A stretch of DNA of 64,000 bases, from assembly GCF_006496635.1 (NCBI RefSeq), contig NZ_CP022958.1, forward strand, positions 3,286,001-3,350,000, given 5' to 3'. The translations under genes were made by a program, and so were the position numbers. Below the pieces are notes generated by a model. That model made no database searches and was not told the origin of the DNA. It saw only the letters and a list, made by a program, of their open reading frames with translations. The DNA is from Azoarcus sp. DD4 (GTDB lineage: Bacteria > Pseudomonadota > Gammaproteobacteria > Burkholderiales > Rhodocyclaceae). The number at the start of each line of letters is the position of its first letter. Position 1 is the stretch's first letter. This document shows, in pieces, positions 7,324 to 16,201 of the stretch.

Positions 7324-9253
7324 CCAGCGTCGAGGTGTCCTGGGTGATCTCTTCACCCTTGGCCAGCTGGCGCAGCAGGCGACGCATGATCTTGCCGGAA
7401 CGGGTCTTGGGCAGGTTCTCGCCGAAACGGATGTCCTTGGGCTTGGCGATGGGGCCGATCTCGTGACCGACCCAGTTCTGCAGTTCCTTGACCACGGCCG
7501 CGGCGGCTTCGCCGGTCGGACGGGCGCCCTTGAGCACCACGAAGGCGACGATGGCTTCACCGGTGAGGTCGTCAGGACGACCGACGACCGCGGCTTCGGC
7601 AACCTTCTCGTGCGCGACCAGCGCGGACTCGATTTCCATCGTGCCCATGCGGTGACCGGAGACGTTCAGCACGTCGTCGATACGGCCGGTGATGGTGAAG
7701 TAGCCGGTGTCCTTGTCGCGGATCGCGCCGTCGCCGGCGAGGTAAAGCTTGCCCTTGAAGTCGTCCGGGTAGTAGGACTTCTTGAAGCGCTCCGGATCGC
7801 CCCAGATGGTGCGGATCATCGACGGCCACGGACGCTTGACCACCAGGATGCCGCCTTGGCCGTTGGGCACTTCGGTGCCGGTCTCGTCGACCACTGCGGC
7901 CTGGATGCCCGGGAAGGGCAGCGTGCACGAACCCGGCACCAGCGGCGTGGCGCCCGGCAGCGGGGTGATCATGTGGCCACCGGTCTCGGTCTGCCAGAAG
8001 GTATCGACGATGGGGCAGCGGCTGCCGCCGACGTTCTCGTAGTACCACTCCCACGCGGCCGGGTTGATCGGCTCGCCCACCGAACCCAGGATGCGCAGGC
8101 TGGAGAGGTTGTACTTGGTCGGGTGCACCGCCGGGTTGTTGTCTGCGGCCTTGATCAGCGAACGGATCGCGGTCGGCGCGGTGTAGAACACGCTGACCTT
8201 GTGGTCCTGGATCATCTTCCAGAAGCGTCCGGCGTCCGGGTAGGTCGGCACGCCTTCGAAGACGATTTCGGTGGTGCCGCAGGCGAGCGGACCGTAGGTG
8301 ATGTAGGTGTGGCCCGTCACCCAGCCGATGTCGGCAGTGCACCAGAAGACGTCGCTCGGCTTGATGTCGAACGTGTACTTCATCGTCAGGATGGCGTGCA
8401 GCAGGTAGCCGCCGGTGGAGTGCTGGACGCCCTTCGGCTTGCCGGTGGAGCCCGAGGTGTAGAGCAGGAACAGCGGATGCTCGGCATCCACCCATTCCGG
8501 TTCGCAGGTATCGGCCTGGCCCGCGACCACGTCGTGGTACCAGACGTCGCGGCCGGCGACCATGGCGCATTCGGCGCCGGTGCGCTTGACCACGAACACA
8601 TTCTTGATCGATTCGCAGCCGCCCAGCGACAGCGCTTCGTCGGCGATCGGCTTGAGCGGCAGGGCCTTGCCGCCGCGGAACTGGCCGTCGGAGGTGATGA
8701 GGGCGACGGCGCCGGCATCGTTGATGCGGTCGCGCAGCGCCTGGGCGGAGAAGCCGCCGAAAACGATGGAGTGGGTGGCGCCGATACGGGCGCAGGCCTG
8801 CATCGCGACCACGCCTTCGATCGACATCGGCAGGTAGATGACGACGCGGTCACCCTTCCTGACGCCGGAGGCGCGCAGCGCGTTGGCGAACTTGCAGACG
8901 CGGCCGAGCAGATCCTTGTAGGTGACGCGGGTGACTTCGCCGTTGTCGGCTTCGAAGATGATCGCCACCTTGTCGCCCAGGCCCTTCTCGACGTTGCGGT
9001 CGAGGCAGTTGTAGGAGACGTTGAGCTGGCCGTCGGCGAACCACTTGAAGAACGGCGCGTTGCTTTCGTCCAGCACCTGCGTGAAGGGCTTCTTCCAGTC
9101 GACCAGCTCGCGGGCGTTGCGCGCCCAGTAGCCTTCGTAGTCTTGTTCCGCTTCCTTGCACAGCGCCCAGTAGGCATCCATGCCGGAGACGGCTGCATTT
9201 TTCACCGCTTCTTCCGAGGGGTTGTAAATGCGGACTTGTTGTTCGTTGGACAT
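7289..9253 (-). CDS. acs: Acetyl-CoA synthetase (AMP-forming)
   Basis: 654 residues, full length for the family. It makes acetyl-CoA from acetate, ATP and CoA through an acetyl-adenylate. Seen: adenylate-binding loop YTSGSTGKPKG, WQTETGGHM motif, GRIDDVLNVSGHRMGT hinge region and TRSGKIMRRLLR near the C-terminus, which carries the lysine that Pat-type acetylases modify in this family. I chose the ATG at 9253 rather than the GTG two codons earlier because AGGAG lies 8 nt before it. It is divergent from the fumarase gene. The neighbouring CrbS-like sensor and symporter suggest it belongs to an acetate uptake/activation unit, consistent with acetate-forming aromatic degradation nearby (dmpF yields acetyl-CoA directly). 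Confidence 0.97.
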   Translation of the reverse strand: MSNEQQVRIYNPSEEAVKNAAVSGMDAYWALCKEAEQDYEGYWARNARELVDWKKPFTQVLDESNAPFFKWFADGQLNVSYNCLDRNVEKGLGDKVAIIFEADNGEVTRVTYKDLLGRVCKFANALRASGVRKGDRVVIYLPMSIEGVVAMQACARIGATHSIVFGGFSAQALRDRINDAGAVALITSDGQFRGGKALPLKPIADEALSLGGCESIKNVFVVKRTGAECAMVAGRDVWYHDVVAGQADTCEPEWVDAEHPLFLLYTSGSTGKPKGVQHSTGGYLLHAILTMKYTFDIKPSDVFWCTADIGWVTGHTYITYGPLACGTTEIVFEGVPTYPDAGRFWKMIQDHKVSVFYTAPTAIRSLIKAADNNPAVHPTKYNLSSLRILGSVGEPINPAAWEWYYENVGGSRCPIVDTFWQTETGGHMITPLPGATPLVPGSCTLPFPGIQAAVVDETGTEVPNGQGGILVVKRPWPSMIRTIWGDPERFKKSYYPDDFKGKLYLAGDGAIRDKDTGYFTITGRIDDVLNVSGHRMGTMEIESALVAHEKVAEAAVVGRPDDLTGEAIVAFVVLKGARPTGEAAAAVVKELQNWVGHEIGPIAKPKDIRFGENLPKTRSGKIMRRLLRQLAKGEEITQDTSTLENPAILEQLKG

Positions 9254-9420
9254 GCTCACCTCTCCTCAACTGGTCAAATGGTTGAAGCTGACCCGGGTGG
9301 GTCGGCTGGTGGGTTCCAGCCTTGATCTGCCCGCGTGCCATACCGCGGAATGCACGGCATTTAAGAACACCTATCTTACACAGGACTTACACGCCGCGAA
9401 CCACGCCGATGCGGCCGCGG

Positions 9421-9429
9421 TGCTAGAAT
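9421..9429 (+). promoter_or_regulatory. Candidate extended -10 promoter for fumarase gene
   Basis: TGCTAGAAT fits an extended -10 (TGn plus TAGAAT) about 95 nt before the fumarase ATG. No good -35 is visible, as expected for extended -10 promoters. The same TAGAAT element recurs before the Epd-like gene (12920-12925) and the GntR gene (29719-29724). Confidence 0.4.
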
Positions 9430-9524
9430 TCGATGGTTCACTGCAGCATGGCAGCGCGCCCGCCGAGCGCCGGACGCACTGTCTCCTGCGCCCTTCACCC
9501 CTCTCGTCTCGGAGACTTCGCGTC

Positions 9525-11072
9525 ATGACCGCAATTCGCCAGGAAGATCTCATCCAGTCCATCGCGGATGCCTTCCAGTACATCAGTTACTACCACCCGC
9601 TGGACTACATCAAGGCGCTGGGCGAAGCCTATGAACGCGAAGAATCTCCCGCTGCCAAGGACGCCATCGCCCAGATCCTGACCAACTCGCGCATGGCCGC
9701 CGAAGGCCACCGCCCGATCTGTCAGGATACCGGCATCGGCATGGTCTTCCTCAAGGTCGGCATGAACGTGCGCTGGGACGACGCCACCATGAGCCTGCAG
9801 GAGATGGTGAACGAAGGCGTGCGCCGCGCCTACGCCAACCCGGACAACCCGCTGCGCGCCTCGGTGCTGGCCGACCCGGCCGGCGCCCGCAAGAACACCA
9901 AGGACAACACCCCGGCGGTGGTCCATTTCGAGATCGTGCCGGGCGACCACGTCGAAGTCATCTGTGCGGCCAAGGGCGGCGGCTCGGAAGCCAAGTCCAA
10001 GTTCGCCATGCTCAACCCGTCCGACGACCTGGTCGACTGGGTGCTGAAGAAGATCCCCGAAATGGGCGCCGGCTGGTGTCCGCCGGGCATCATCGGCATC
10101 GGCATCGGCGGCACGCCGGAGAAGGCAATGCTGCTCGCCAAGGAATCCATCATGGCGCCGGTCGACATCCACGAACTCAAGGCCAAGGCCGCAGAGTACG
10201 CAAAAACGGGCGCCAGGCTGACGCGCGCCGAGGAACTGCGCCTCGAGCTGTACGAGAAGGTCAATGCGCTCGGCGTCGGCGCCCAGGGCCTGGGCGGCCT
10301 CACCACCGTGCTCGACGTCAAGGTGCTGGATTACCCCTGTCATGCCGCCAACCTGCCGGTGGCGCTGGTGCCCAACTGTGCCGCCACCCGCCACTGCCAC
10401 TTCCACCTCGACGGCTCCGGCCCGGCCAAGATCGAGCCGCCGCGCCTGGAAGACTGGCCCGCGGTGACCTGGACACCCGACCTCAAGTCGGCCATCCGCG
10501 TCAATCTCGACACTCTCACGAAGGAAGAAGTCGCGTCCTGGAAACCGGGCCAGAAGCTGCTGCTCAACGGCAAGATGCTCACCGGCCGCGATGCCGCCCA
10601 CAAGCGCATCCAGGACATGCTGGCCAAGGGCGAGAAGCTGCCGGTGGATTTCACCAACCGCGTGATCTACTACGTCGGCCCGGTCGATCCGGTGCGCGAC
10701 GAAGTCGTCGGCCCGGCCGGCCCCACCACCGCGACCCGCATGGACAAGTTCACCCGCATGATGCTCGAGAAGACCGGCCTGATCTCGATGATCGGCAAGT
10801 CCGAGCGCGGCCCGGTCGCGATCGACGCGATCAAGGACAACAAGTCCGCCTACCTGATGGCGGTCGGCGGTGCGGCCTATCTCGTCGCCAAGGCGATCAA
10901 GTCGGCCAAGGTGGTCGGCTTCGAGGATCTCGGCATGGAAGCGATCTACGAGTTCGACGTGCAGGACATGCCGGTCACCGTGGCGGTCGATTCGTCCGGC
11001 ACCAGCGTGCATGACACCGGCCCGAAGGAATGGCAGATCAAGATCGGCAAGATTCCGGTCGCCGCCGCCTGA
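9525..11072 (+). CDS. Fumarate hydratase, class I (4Fe-4S, oxygen-sensitive)
   Basis: 515 residues, the single-chain FumA/B-type length. It interconverts fumarate and malate in the TCA cycle. The N-terminal alpha part includes CQDTGIGMVF and ICAAKGGGSEAKSKF, with cluster-ligand cysteines such as NCAATRHCHF. The C-terminal beta part has GPAGPTTATRMDKF and GGAAYLVAKAIK. The ATG at 9525 is preceded by GGAG. A strong terminator follows, so it is monocistronic. Two pathways in this window release fumarate (gentisate) or feed acetyl-CoA into the TCA cycle, so its product fits the locus, although it is a housekeeping gene. Confidence 0.95.
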   Translation: MTAIRQEDLIQSIADAFQYISYYHPLDYIKALGEAYEREESPAAKDAIAQILTNSRMAAEGHRPICQDTGIGMVFLKVGMNVRWDDATMSLQEMVNEGVRRAYANPDNPLRASVLADPAGARKNTKDNTPAVVHFEIVPGDHVEVICAAKGGGSEAKSKFAMLNPSDDLVDWVLKKIPEMGAGWCPPGIIGIGIGGTPEKAMLLAKESIMAPVDIHELKAKAAEYAKTGARLTRAEELRLELYEKVNALGVGAQGLGGLTTVLDVKVLDYPCHAANLPVALVPNCAATRHCHFHLDGSGPAKIEPPRLEDWPAVTWTPDLKSAIRVNLDTLTKEEVASWKPGQKLLLNGKMLTGRDAAHKRIQDMLAKGEKLPVDFTNRVIYYVGPVDPVRDEVVGPAGPTTATRMDKFTRMMLEKTGLISMIGKSERGPVAIDAIKDNKSAYLMAVGGAAYLVAKAIKSAKVVGFEDLGMEAIYEFDVQDMPVTVAVDSSGTSVHDTGPKEWQIKIGKIPVAAA

Positions 11073-11103
11073 TAAGGGTCCGCGCGTAATCGCGGCGACG
11101 AGG

Positions 11104-11136
11104 AGCCCGACCGGGAAACCGGTCGGGCTTTTTCTT
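11104..11136 (+). terminator. Rho-independent terminator of fumarase gene
   Basis: Perfect 11-bp stem AGCCCGACCGG/CCGGTCGGGCT, GAAA loop, then TTTTCTTTAT, about 30 nt after the stop codon. Confidence 0.9.
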
Positions 11137-11187
11137 TATAGGGGTGGTGCGCCCGCCGCCGGGGCTATGCCCGGCCCGCAGGGCGGC

Positions 11188-11550
11188 TCAGTGGTAACGC
11201 GGCAAACCGGCGCAAGCGGATGACTCCCATGCACTACCCGATACACGTACCGGCCGCAGATCCCAAAGGTATTTTCCACCCAGCACCTGCAGGCGGTGCA
11301 AGGCCGGCGCGGAAAGCCGGCAGTTCTCGAAGCAGCCCAGCGGCGCGCGGAAGGGGCCGATCTCGACCCCCAGTTTCTGCAGCTCGTCCGCGTCGTGCTC
11401 AAGCGCGTAGATGTCGCCGTGATACTCGCCGGAGGCCGGCTCCTCATGCCCCACGAAGTGCGCGCCTGCCATGTTCTGAAAACCGCTGACGGATTGAAAT
11501 GGACGAAGCCTGCTTAAACCCCAGAGCCGAGTCAAGTATCGGCCGGGCAC
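11188..11550 (-). CDS. Hypothetical protein downstream of nnrS, possibly truncated
   Basis: 120 residues from a GTG, 12 nt after the nnrS stop on the same strand; an internal ATG at 11472 is an alternative start. The part up to about 11290 uses codons ending in G or C like its neighbours and encodes a plausible folded segment (HFVGHEEPASGEYHGDIY, GPFRAPLGCFENC). The last 30 or so codons (GGT GGA AAA TAC, GTA CGT GTA and so on) do not follow that usage, so a frameshift or loss of the original 3' end is likely. I do not recognise the family. A role linked to NnrS would be a guess from position only. Confidence 0.4.
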   Translation of the reverse strand: MPGRYLTRLWGLSRLRPFQSVSGFQNMAGAHFVGHEEPASGEYHGDIYALEHDADELQKLGVEIGPFRAPLGCFENCRLSAPALHRLQVLGGKYLWDLRPVRVSGSAWESSACAGLPRYH

Positions 11551-11562
11551 CTGCAGCGCGCC

Positions 11563-12753
11563 TCAACCCTCGCGCCCATCCACCCTTGCCCTGACGAGCA
11601 TGGGCAGGTAGCGCCACAGGTAGAGCACAAAGGCCAGCACCCACGCCGTCGCCGCCAGATGGATGCCGGCCAGCGCCGCAGCCGGGATGACCGCCAGCGT
11701 CAGCACCCGTGCCACCGCCGCCACCTGCACCAGCACGTAGGCAGCCGCCTCCACCGGACCGCTTTCCAGCATGCGGCCGGTGTGGCCGAGTGCGGTACGG
11801 GTGATCATGCCCATGATCAGGCCCGCCGTCGCCCCGATCCCGAGCGCGTGGATGCCGGCCGAGCGCGGCACCCATCCCCACTGCGCGGCCGCGAGCAGCG
11901 CAAGCCCCACCGGTATCCACAGGTGCGACAGGTGCAGGATCCACAGCAGCGGTTTGGCCAGCGCAGCGCGCGGATTCCAGCCGGCGCAGCGCACTGCCTG
12001 CAGCAGCGCCGCGAGCAGCGCGACCCCGCCCACCCAGGCGCCTTCGACACCGGCGGCCCACAGGCCGAGCGCCAGTGCCGTGCCCACGATGGCGGCGATA
12101 TTGAGGCGCGGATGCTGCCACTGGCGGATGCCGCGCAACGCGTTCGAGGTGAACATCGGCACCACCCGGCCCGCAATCGTAGTCTCGATCACCACCACCA
12201 GCCCGAGCGCGAAATGCAGCGGCAGCAGCGGGTCGCCCCCGGCGAAACCGAAGCGCGCCAGATGGAAGACGAGATTGGCCAGCGTCAGCGCCGCCAGCAT
12301 CACCAGCAGGAAGTAGTTGCGCTTGCTGCGGGCCTTCACCAGCACGCGGCCGAGCGCGATCGCCGCCACCGGCAGGAAGGCGAGATCCACCGCCGCGACG
12401 ACGACGCCATCGCCCGCGATCATCGCCAGCCGGCCCGCCAGCCACAGTGCCGCCAGCGCCGCCAGCGGCCGCCCGCTAGGTGTCGGCAGGCCGGTCCAGT
12501 TGCGTCCGGCGGTGAGCAGAAAACCGACGATCACCGCCACCGCGAAGCCGAACAGCATCTCGTGCGCATGCCACCAGAGGCCCGCTATCGGTGGCGTCAG
12601 CCAGCCCGCGAGCACCAGCACCCAGGCCGGCACCGCCAGCACGGCGAAACCGGCCGCGAGCAGATAGAAGGGGCGGAAACCGAGTGCGAACAGGGCCAGC
12701 CTGTCGGGCGGCACGCGCCGGGTGGTCGGTTCTTCGAGTGGAATCAGGGCCAT
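11563..12753 (-). CDS. nnrS: NnrS family membrane protein
   Basis: 396 residues with about 12 hydrophobic helices. Family features include LFALGFRPFYLLAAGFA at the N-terminus, WHAHEMLFGFA, GRVVPMFTSNALRG and HALGIGATAGLIMGMITRTALGHTGR, with conserved His residues suited to haem or metal. NnrS proteins are linked to nitric oxide stress and denitrification in proteobacteria. The start at 12753 (MALIPLEEPTTRR) was preferred over a longer upstream frame because it matches normal length and has GAGG upstream. It diverges from the Epd-like gene. Confidence 0.92.
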   Translation of the reverse strand: MALIPLEEPTTRRVPPDRLALFALGFRPFYLLAAGFAVLAVPAWVLVLAGWLTPPIAGLWWHAHEMLFGFAVAVIVGFLLTAGRNWTGLPTPSGRPLAALAALWLAGRLAMIAGDGVVVAAVDLAFLPVAAIALGRVLVKARSKRNYFLLVMLAALTLANLVFHLARFGFAGGDPLLPLHFALGLVVVIETTIAGRVVPMFTSNALRGIRQWQHPRLNIAAIVGTALALGLWAAGVEGAWVGGVALLAALLQAVRCAGWNPRAALAKPLLWILHLSHLWIPVGLALLAAAQWGWVPRSAGIHALGIGATAGLIMGMITRTALGHTGRMLESGPVEAAAYVLVQVAAVARVLTLAVIPAAALAGIHLAATAWVLAFVLYLWRYLPMLVRARVDGREG

Positions 12754-12863
12754 CGCAGGTGTCCTCGTCAGGGGTTGTCGCACGGCCGGCAGTGCGCGAG
12801 CGTGCATCGGGGCGTGTTCCTCCCCGTTGCGCCGAAGTATCCGGCGCGGCGAATGCGGCATCC

Positions 12864-12877
12864 TTGACCCAGGATAA
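12864..12877 (-). promoter_or_regulatory. Weak FNR/NNR-like box upstream of nnrS
   Basis: TTGACCCAGGATAA lies about 110 nt before the nnrS start. The left half matches the TTGAC half-site of FNR/Dnr/NnrR boxes and the right half is degenerate. nnrS genes are commonly under such regulators, which is the main reason to note it. Confidence 0.25.
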
Positions 12878-12919
12878 GTCGCGCCGCGCGCTCTGGACGC
12901 AGCGATGCCCCGCAGGCGT

Positions 12920-12925
12920 TAGAAT
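12920..12925 (+). promoter_or_regulatory. Candidate -10 element for the Epd-like gene
   Basis: TAGAAT in GCGTTAGAATCC, about 48 nt before the GTG start. No convincing -35. Confidence 0.35.
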
Positions 12926-12972
12926 CCGCTGCTTGTTCGATCAACCCAGCCGGCCAGACCGGCCCGCCGTCC

Positions 12973-14025
12973 GTGCCGCCTGCCACACCGCCGTCCCCCG
13001 TCTCTGGGCCCGTTCGCCTCGCCATCAATGGCTACGGCCGCATCGGCCGCTGCTTCCTGCGCGCGCTGCACGAATCGACCGCCCGCAACGACTTCCGCCT
13101 GGTCGCGATCAACGAGCCCGCAGATCTCGCCAGCATCGCCTACCTCACCCGCTTCGACTCTACCCACGGCCGCTTTCCCGACAGCGTCGCCGCCGGCGAG
13201 GATCACCTTCTGATCGGCGGCGAGATGGTCGCCGTCACCCACGCGACCACGCCCGAGGCGGTGGACTGGACAGGCATGGAGATCGACCTGGTGGTCGAAT
13301 GCTCGGGCCAGTACAGCGACCGCGCGGCGCTGACCCGCTTTCTCGACGCCGGCTGTCCGCGCCTGCTGCTGTCCCATCCGGGCAACAGCGCCGCCGACGT
13401 CGACGCCACCGTGGTCTACGGCATCAACCAGCAGATCCTCACCGGTCGCGAGCGCCTCGTTTCCAACGCCTCCTGCACCACCAACGCGGTGGTACCGGTG
13501 CTGGCGCTGCTGCATCGCGAGCTCGGCCTTGAGCAGGTGCTGCTCACCACCCTGCATTCGGTGATGAACGACCAGCCGCTGATCGACGGCTATCACCACA
13601 CCGACCTGCGCCGCACCCGTTCGGCGATGCAGTCCATCATCCCGGTGTCGACCGGGCTGGCGCGCGGCGTGGAGCGTCTGCTGCCGGCGCTGGCCGGCCG
13701 GGTGCAGGCCAAGGCGATCCGGGTGCCGACGCACAACGTGTCGGCCATCGACCTGGTGCTTACCGTGGGCCGTGACGTCACCGCCGCACGCATCAACCAG
13801 CTGCTGCAGGAAGCCGCCGCCGGCCCCTACGCCGGCCTCGTCGCCTACAGCGACGAACCGCACGCCTCGATCGACTTCAACCACGACCCGCACTCGGCCA
13901 TCGTCGACGGCGGCCAGACCCATGTGAACGGCAGCCGGCTGGTGAATCTGATGGTGTGGTTCGACAACGAATGGGGCTTCGCCAACCGCATGCTCGACGT
14001 CGCCCGTCACTGGCTGCGCAGCTGA
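12973..14025 (+). CDS. epd: D-erythrose-4-phosphate dehydrogenase-like GAPDH family enzyme
   Basis: 350 residues, NAD-binding GAPDH fold beginning RLAINGYGRIGR. The catalytic SNASCTTN motif is intact. Features that fit Epd better than GapA are SHPGNSAADVDATVVYGINQ, LHSVMNDQPLIDGYH and DFNHDPHSAIVDGGQT, close to E. coli Epd at the same positions. Epd oxidises erythrose-4-phosphate to 4-phosphoerythronate in pyridoxal phosphate synthesis, although activity on glyceraldehyde-3-phosphate is possible. The start is uncertain: the only usable in-frame codon near the N-terminus is GTG at 12973, without a clear ribosome site. The 3' end overlaps the convergent LysR gene by 19 nt. Confidence 0.85.
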   Translation: MPPATPPSPVSGPVRLAINGYGRIGRCFLRALHESTARNDFRLVAINEPADLASIAYLTRFDSTHGRFPDSVAAGEDHLLIGGEMVAVTHATTPEAVDWTGMEIDLVVECSGQYSDRAALTRFLDAGCPRLLLSHPGNSAADVDATVVYGINQQILTGRERLVSNASCTTNAVVPVLALLHRELGLEQVLLTTLHSVMNDQPLIDGYHHTDLRRTRSAMQSIIPVSTGLARGVERLLPALAGRVQAKAIRVPTHNVSAIDLVLTVGRDVTAARINQLLQEAAAGPYAGLVAYSDEPHASIDFNHDPHSAIVDGGQTHVNGSRLVNLMVWFDNEWGFANRMLDVARHWLRS

Positions 14026-14948
14026 TCCGGCGTCACCGCGACATCTTCGGCCGGCGCGGTCGACAGCAGGCCTGAGATCAGCCGGCGCAGCCAACGGTTG
14101 CCCGGGTCGTGGTGATAGCGCTGGTGCCAGTGCTGCTTCACCGCGTAGTCCGGGAGTTCGAAGGGCACCGGGAAGGTGCGGAAGTGGCCGCGCCCGGCCA
14201 GCACCTCGCCCAGCCGCGTCGGGATGGTCACCAACAGGTCGGTGTGCTCCACCACGAAGGCCACGCCGAGGAAGTTGGGCACCCGCAGCGCGACGCGGCG
14301 GGCGATGTTCTGGCGGGCGATCTCGCGGTCGACGATCAGGTGGCCGGTGCCGGAACTGCTCACCACCGCATGCTCCTCCGCCTCGAATTGCGCCAGGCTG
14401 AGGCTGTCGCGAATGCGCGGGTGGTCCGCGCTCACCATGCAGACGTAGTGCTGGCGAAACAGCGACTGCTGGTAGAAGCCGGCCTCGAGCTGCGGCATGA
14501 AGCCCAGCGCCAGGTCCGCCTCGCCCGCCTCGAGCATCTTGGCCGTCTCCGCCGTCAGGTGGGCGATTTCGATACGCACGCCGGGCGCGGTCGCCCGCAG
14601 TTCAGCCCACAGGCGCGGCAGCAGCACCAGCTGGCTGATGTCGGTCATGCAGATACGGAAGCTGCGCTGCGCGGTGGCCGGGTCGAAGGCAGTGCGGTAG
14701 CGCAGCGCATTGGCCAGCGCGTCGATGGCGCCGCGGATGGGCTGCACCAGCTCTTCGCCCAGTGGCGTCGGCTCCATGCCGGTCGAGGTGCGGACGAAGA
14801 GCGGATCGTTGAAATGCTCGCGCAGCTTGCCCAGCGCGATGCTCACCGCGGGCTGTCCCAACCCGAGGTTGTCCGCCGCGCGCGTCACGCTGCGCGTCTT
14901 GTAGATCTCGTCGAAGACGCTGAGCAAGCGGATTTCCAGCGATTGCAT
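14007..14948 (-). CDS. LysR-family regulator of the gentisate operon
   Basis: 313 residues. An N-terminal winged HTH (about 1-62, LLSVFDEIYKTRSVTRAADNLGLGQPAVSIALGKLR) and a LysR effector-binding domain follow the NahR/NagR/LinR type, including DPLFVRTSTGMEPTPLG. It diverges from the gentisate dioxygenase gene with a 172-nt gap holding a T-N11-A palindrome. It most likely activates the operon in response to 3-hydroxybenzoate, gentisate or a related aromatic acid. The effector is not determinable from sequence. Confidence 0.92.
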   Translation of the reverse strand: MQSLEIRLLSVFDEIYKTRSVTRAADNLGLGQPAVSIALGKLREHFNDPLFVRTSTGMEPTPLGEELVQPIRGAIDALANALRYRTAFDPATAQRSFRICMTDISQLVLLPRLWAELRATAPGVRIEIAHLTAETAKMLEAGEADLALGFMPQLEAGFYQQSLFRQHYVCMVSADHPRIRDSLSLAQFEAEEHAVVSSSGTGHLIVDREIARQNIARRVALRVPNFLGVAFVVEHTDLLVTIPTRLGEVLAGRGHFRTFPVPFELPDYAVKQHWHQRYHHDPGNRWLRRLISGLLSTAPAEDVAVTPDQLRSQ

Positions 14949-14965
14949 ATCGCCCCCATCAGACT

Positions 14966-14980
14966 ATTCGATTTTCGAAT
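14966..14980. promoter_or_regulatory. LysR-type operator (T-N11-A palindrome)
   Basis: ATTCGATTTTCGAAT is a perfect 6-3-6 inverted repeat containing T-N11-A, placed 18 nt upstream of the LysR start and about 140 nt upstream of the gentisate dioxygenase start. This is the usual location for the recognition site of a divergent LysR regulator. Confidence 0.6.
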
Positions 14981-15060
14981 TCGAGGCATTGATAGCATTG
15001 CATGGATCAAATGTCGATAGCGCTTTAGAGTCCGCTCACCATAACGAACGCCGACTCACA

Positions 15061-15074
15061 CTGATCTGGATCAA
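15061..15074 (+). promoter_or_regulatory. FNR-like half-palindrome in the gentisate leader
   Basis: CTGATCTGGATCAA differs from the FNR/ANR consensus TTGAT-N4-ATCAA at one base. It is 47 nt before the dioxygenase ATG and could give oxygen-dependent control of this oxygenase operon. Sequence match only. Confidence 0.3.
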
Positions 15075-15120
15075 AGCAGTCCGATCCCGAGGAGCGGCGA
15101 TACCAGGAGGAGCTTTCGAC

Positions 15121-16158
15121 ATGCTGGAACTCGGTCGCCTCGAAGACCTGCCCATCGACTACCGCGAGGCCCTGACCGCGCAGAACCTGGTGCCGCTGTG
15201 GCCCAGCCTGCGCGCGGTGCTGCCGCCGGGCAAGCCCGGCCCGCGCACCCGGCCCACACGCTGGAGCTACGAAGCGCTGCGCCCGCTGCTGATGCAGGCT
15301 GGCGAACTCACCCCGATCGAAAAGGCCGAGCGTCGCGTGCTGGTGCTCGCCAACCCCGGCCACGGCCTGGAAAAGATGCAGGCCAGCTCGTCCATCTACC
15401 TCGGTATGCAGCTGCTGCTGCCGGGTGAAATCGCCCCGGCCCACCGCCACACCCCCAACGCGGTGCGCATGATCGTCGAGGGCGAAGGTGCCTATACCAC
15501 GGTCGATGGCGAAAAGTGCCCGATGGTCCGCGGCGACCTCATCCTCACCCCCACCGGCCTGTGGCACGAACACGGCCACGACGGCGATGCCCCGGTGGTG
15601 TGGCTGGACGTGCTCGACCTGCCGCTGGTCTATTACATGGAAGCGTCCTACGTCACCGAGGGCACGCTGCAGACGGTCACCGGCGAAGCCGCGGAGCGCG
15701 CCTACCAGCGCGGCGGCGTGGTGCCCTCGCCCGTGTTCACCCGTGCCGGCCAGCGCTACCCGATGCTGCGCTACCCCTGGGCCGACGTGCGCGCCGCGCT
15801 CGAAGCGCTGGCTGCCAGCCAGCCGCAGATCGAGGCGGTGCAGGTCGCCTATGTGAACCCCGAAACCGGCGCGGACTGCCAGAATATCCTCGGCTTCTCG
15901 GCGCTGATGCTGCGCCCGGGCGAAACCCTGCAGTTGCCCGCACGCTCCCCGGCGATGGTGTTCCACCAGATCGAAGGTGGCGCCGAGGTGGCGATCGAGG
16001 GCCACAGCTTTGCGCTGGCCGAGGCCGACACCTGCTGCATCCCCGGCTATACGCCGGTGACGCTGAAGAACCGCTCGACCGACAAGCCCGCCTTCGCCTT
16101 TATCGCCGACGAAAGCCCGCTGCACAAGAAACTCGGCGTCTACGAGGTTCGCGCCTGA
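15121..16158 (+). CDS. nagI: Gentisate 1,2-dioxygenase
   Basis: 345 residues, the normal length for a bicupin gentisate dioxygenase. It opens gentisate to maleylpyruvate using Fe(II) and O2. The N-terminal cupin carries the metal-binding motif PAHRHTPNAVRMIVEGEGAYT and WHEHGHDG. The C-terminal cupin has the usual degenerate motif. The ATG at 15121 follows an AGGAGGA site; upstream in-frame starts would add non-conserved sequence. It is first in a seven-gene operon of pathway enzymes and a TRAP transporter. Confidence 0.96.
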   Translation: MLELGRLEDLPIDYREALTAQNLVPLWPSLRAVLPPGKPGPRTRPTRWSYEALRPLLMQAGELTPIEKAERRVLVLANPGHGLEKMQASSSIYLGMQLLLPGEIAPAHRHTPNAVRMIVEGEGAYTTVDGEKCPMVRGDLILTPTGLWHEHGHDGDAPVVWLDVLDLPLVYYMEASYVTEGTLQTVTGEAAERAYQRGGVVPSPVFTRAGQRYPMLRYPWADVRAALEALAASQPQIEAVQVAYVNPETGADCQNILGFSALMLRPGETLQLPARSPAMVFHQIEGGAEVAIEGHSFALAEADTCCIPGYTPVTLKNRSTDKPAFAFIADESPLHKKLGVYEVRA

Positions 16159-16201
16159 GCGCGGCCCGGGCCTGATAAAGCACACTACGGAGAGAATATC
16201 G

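Noticed and set aside
9330..9350. TGGCAC on the minus strand upstream of acs as a sigma-54 promoter
   Set aside because: The -24 half is present but no TTGC-like -12 element lies at the correct spacing.
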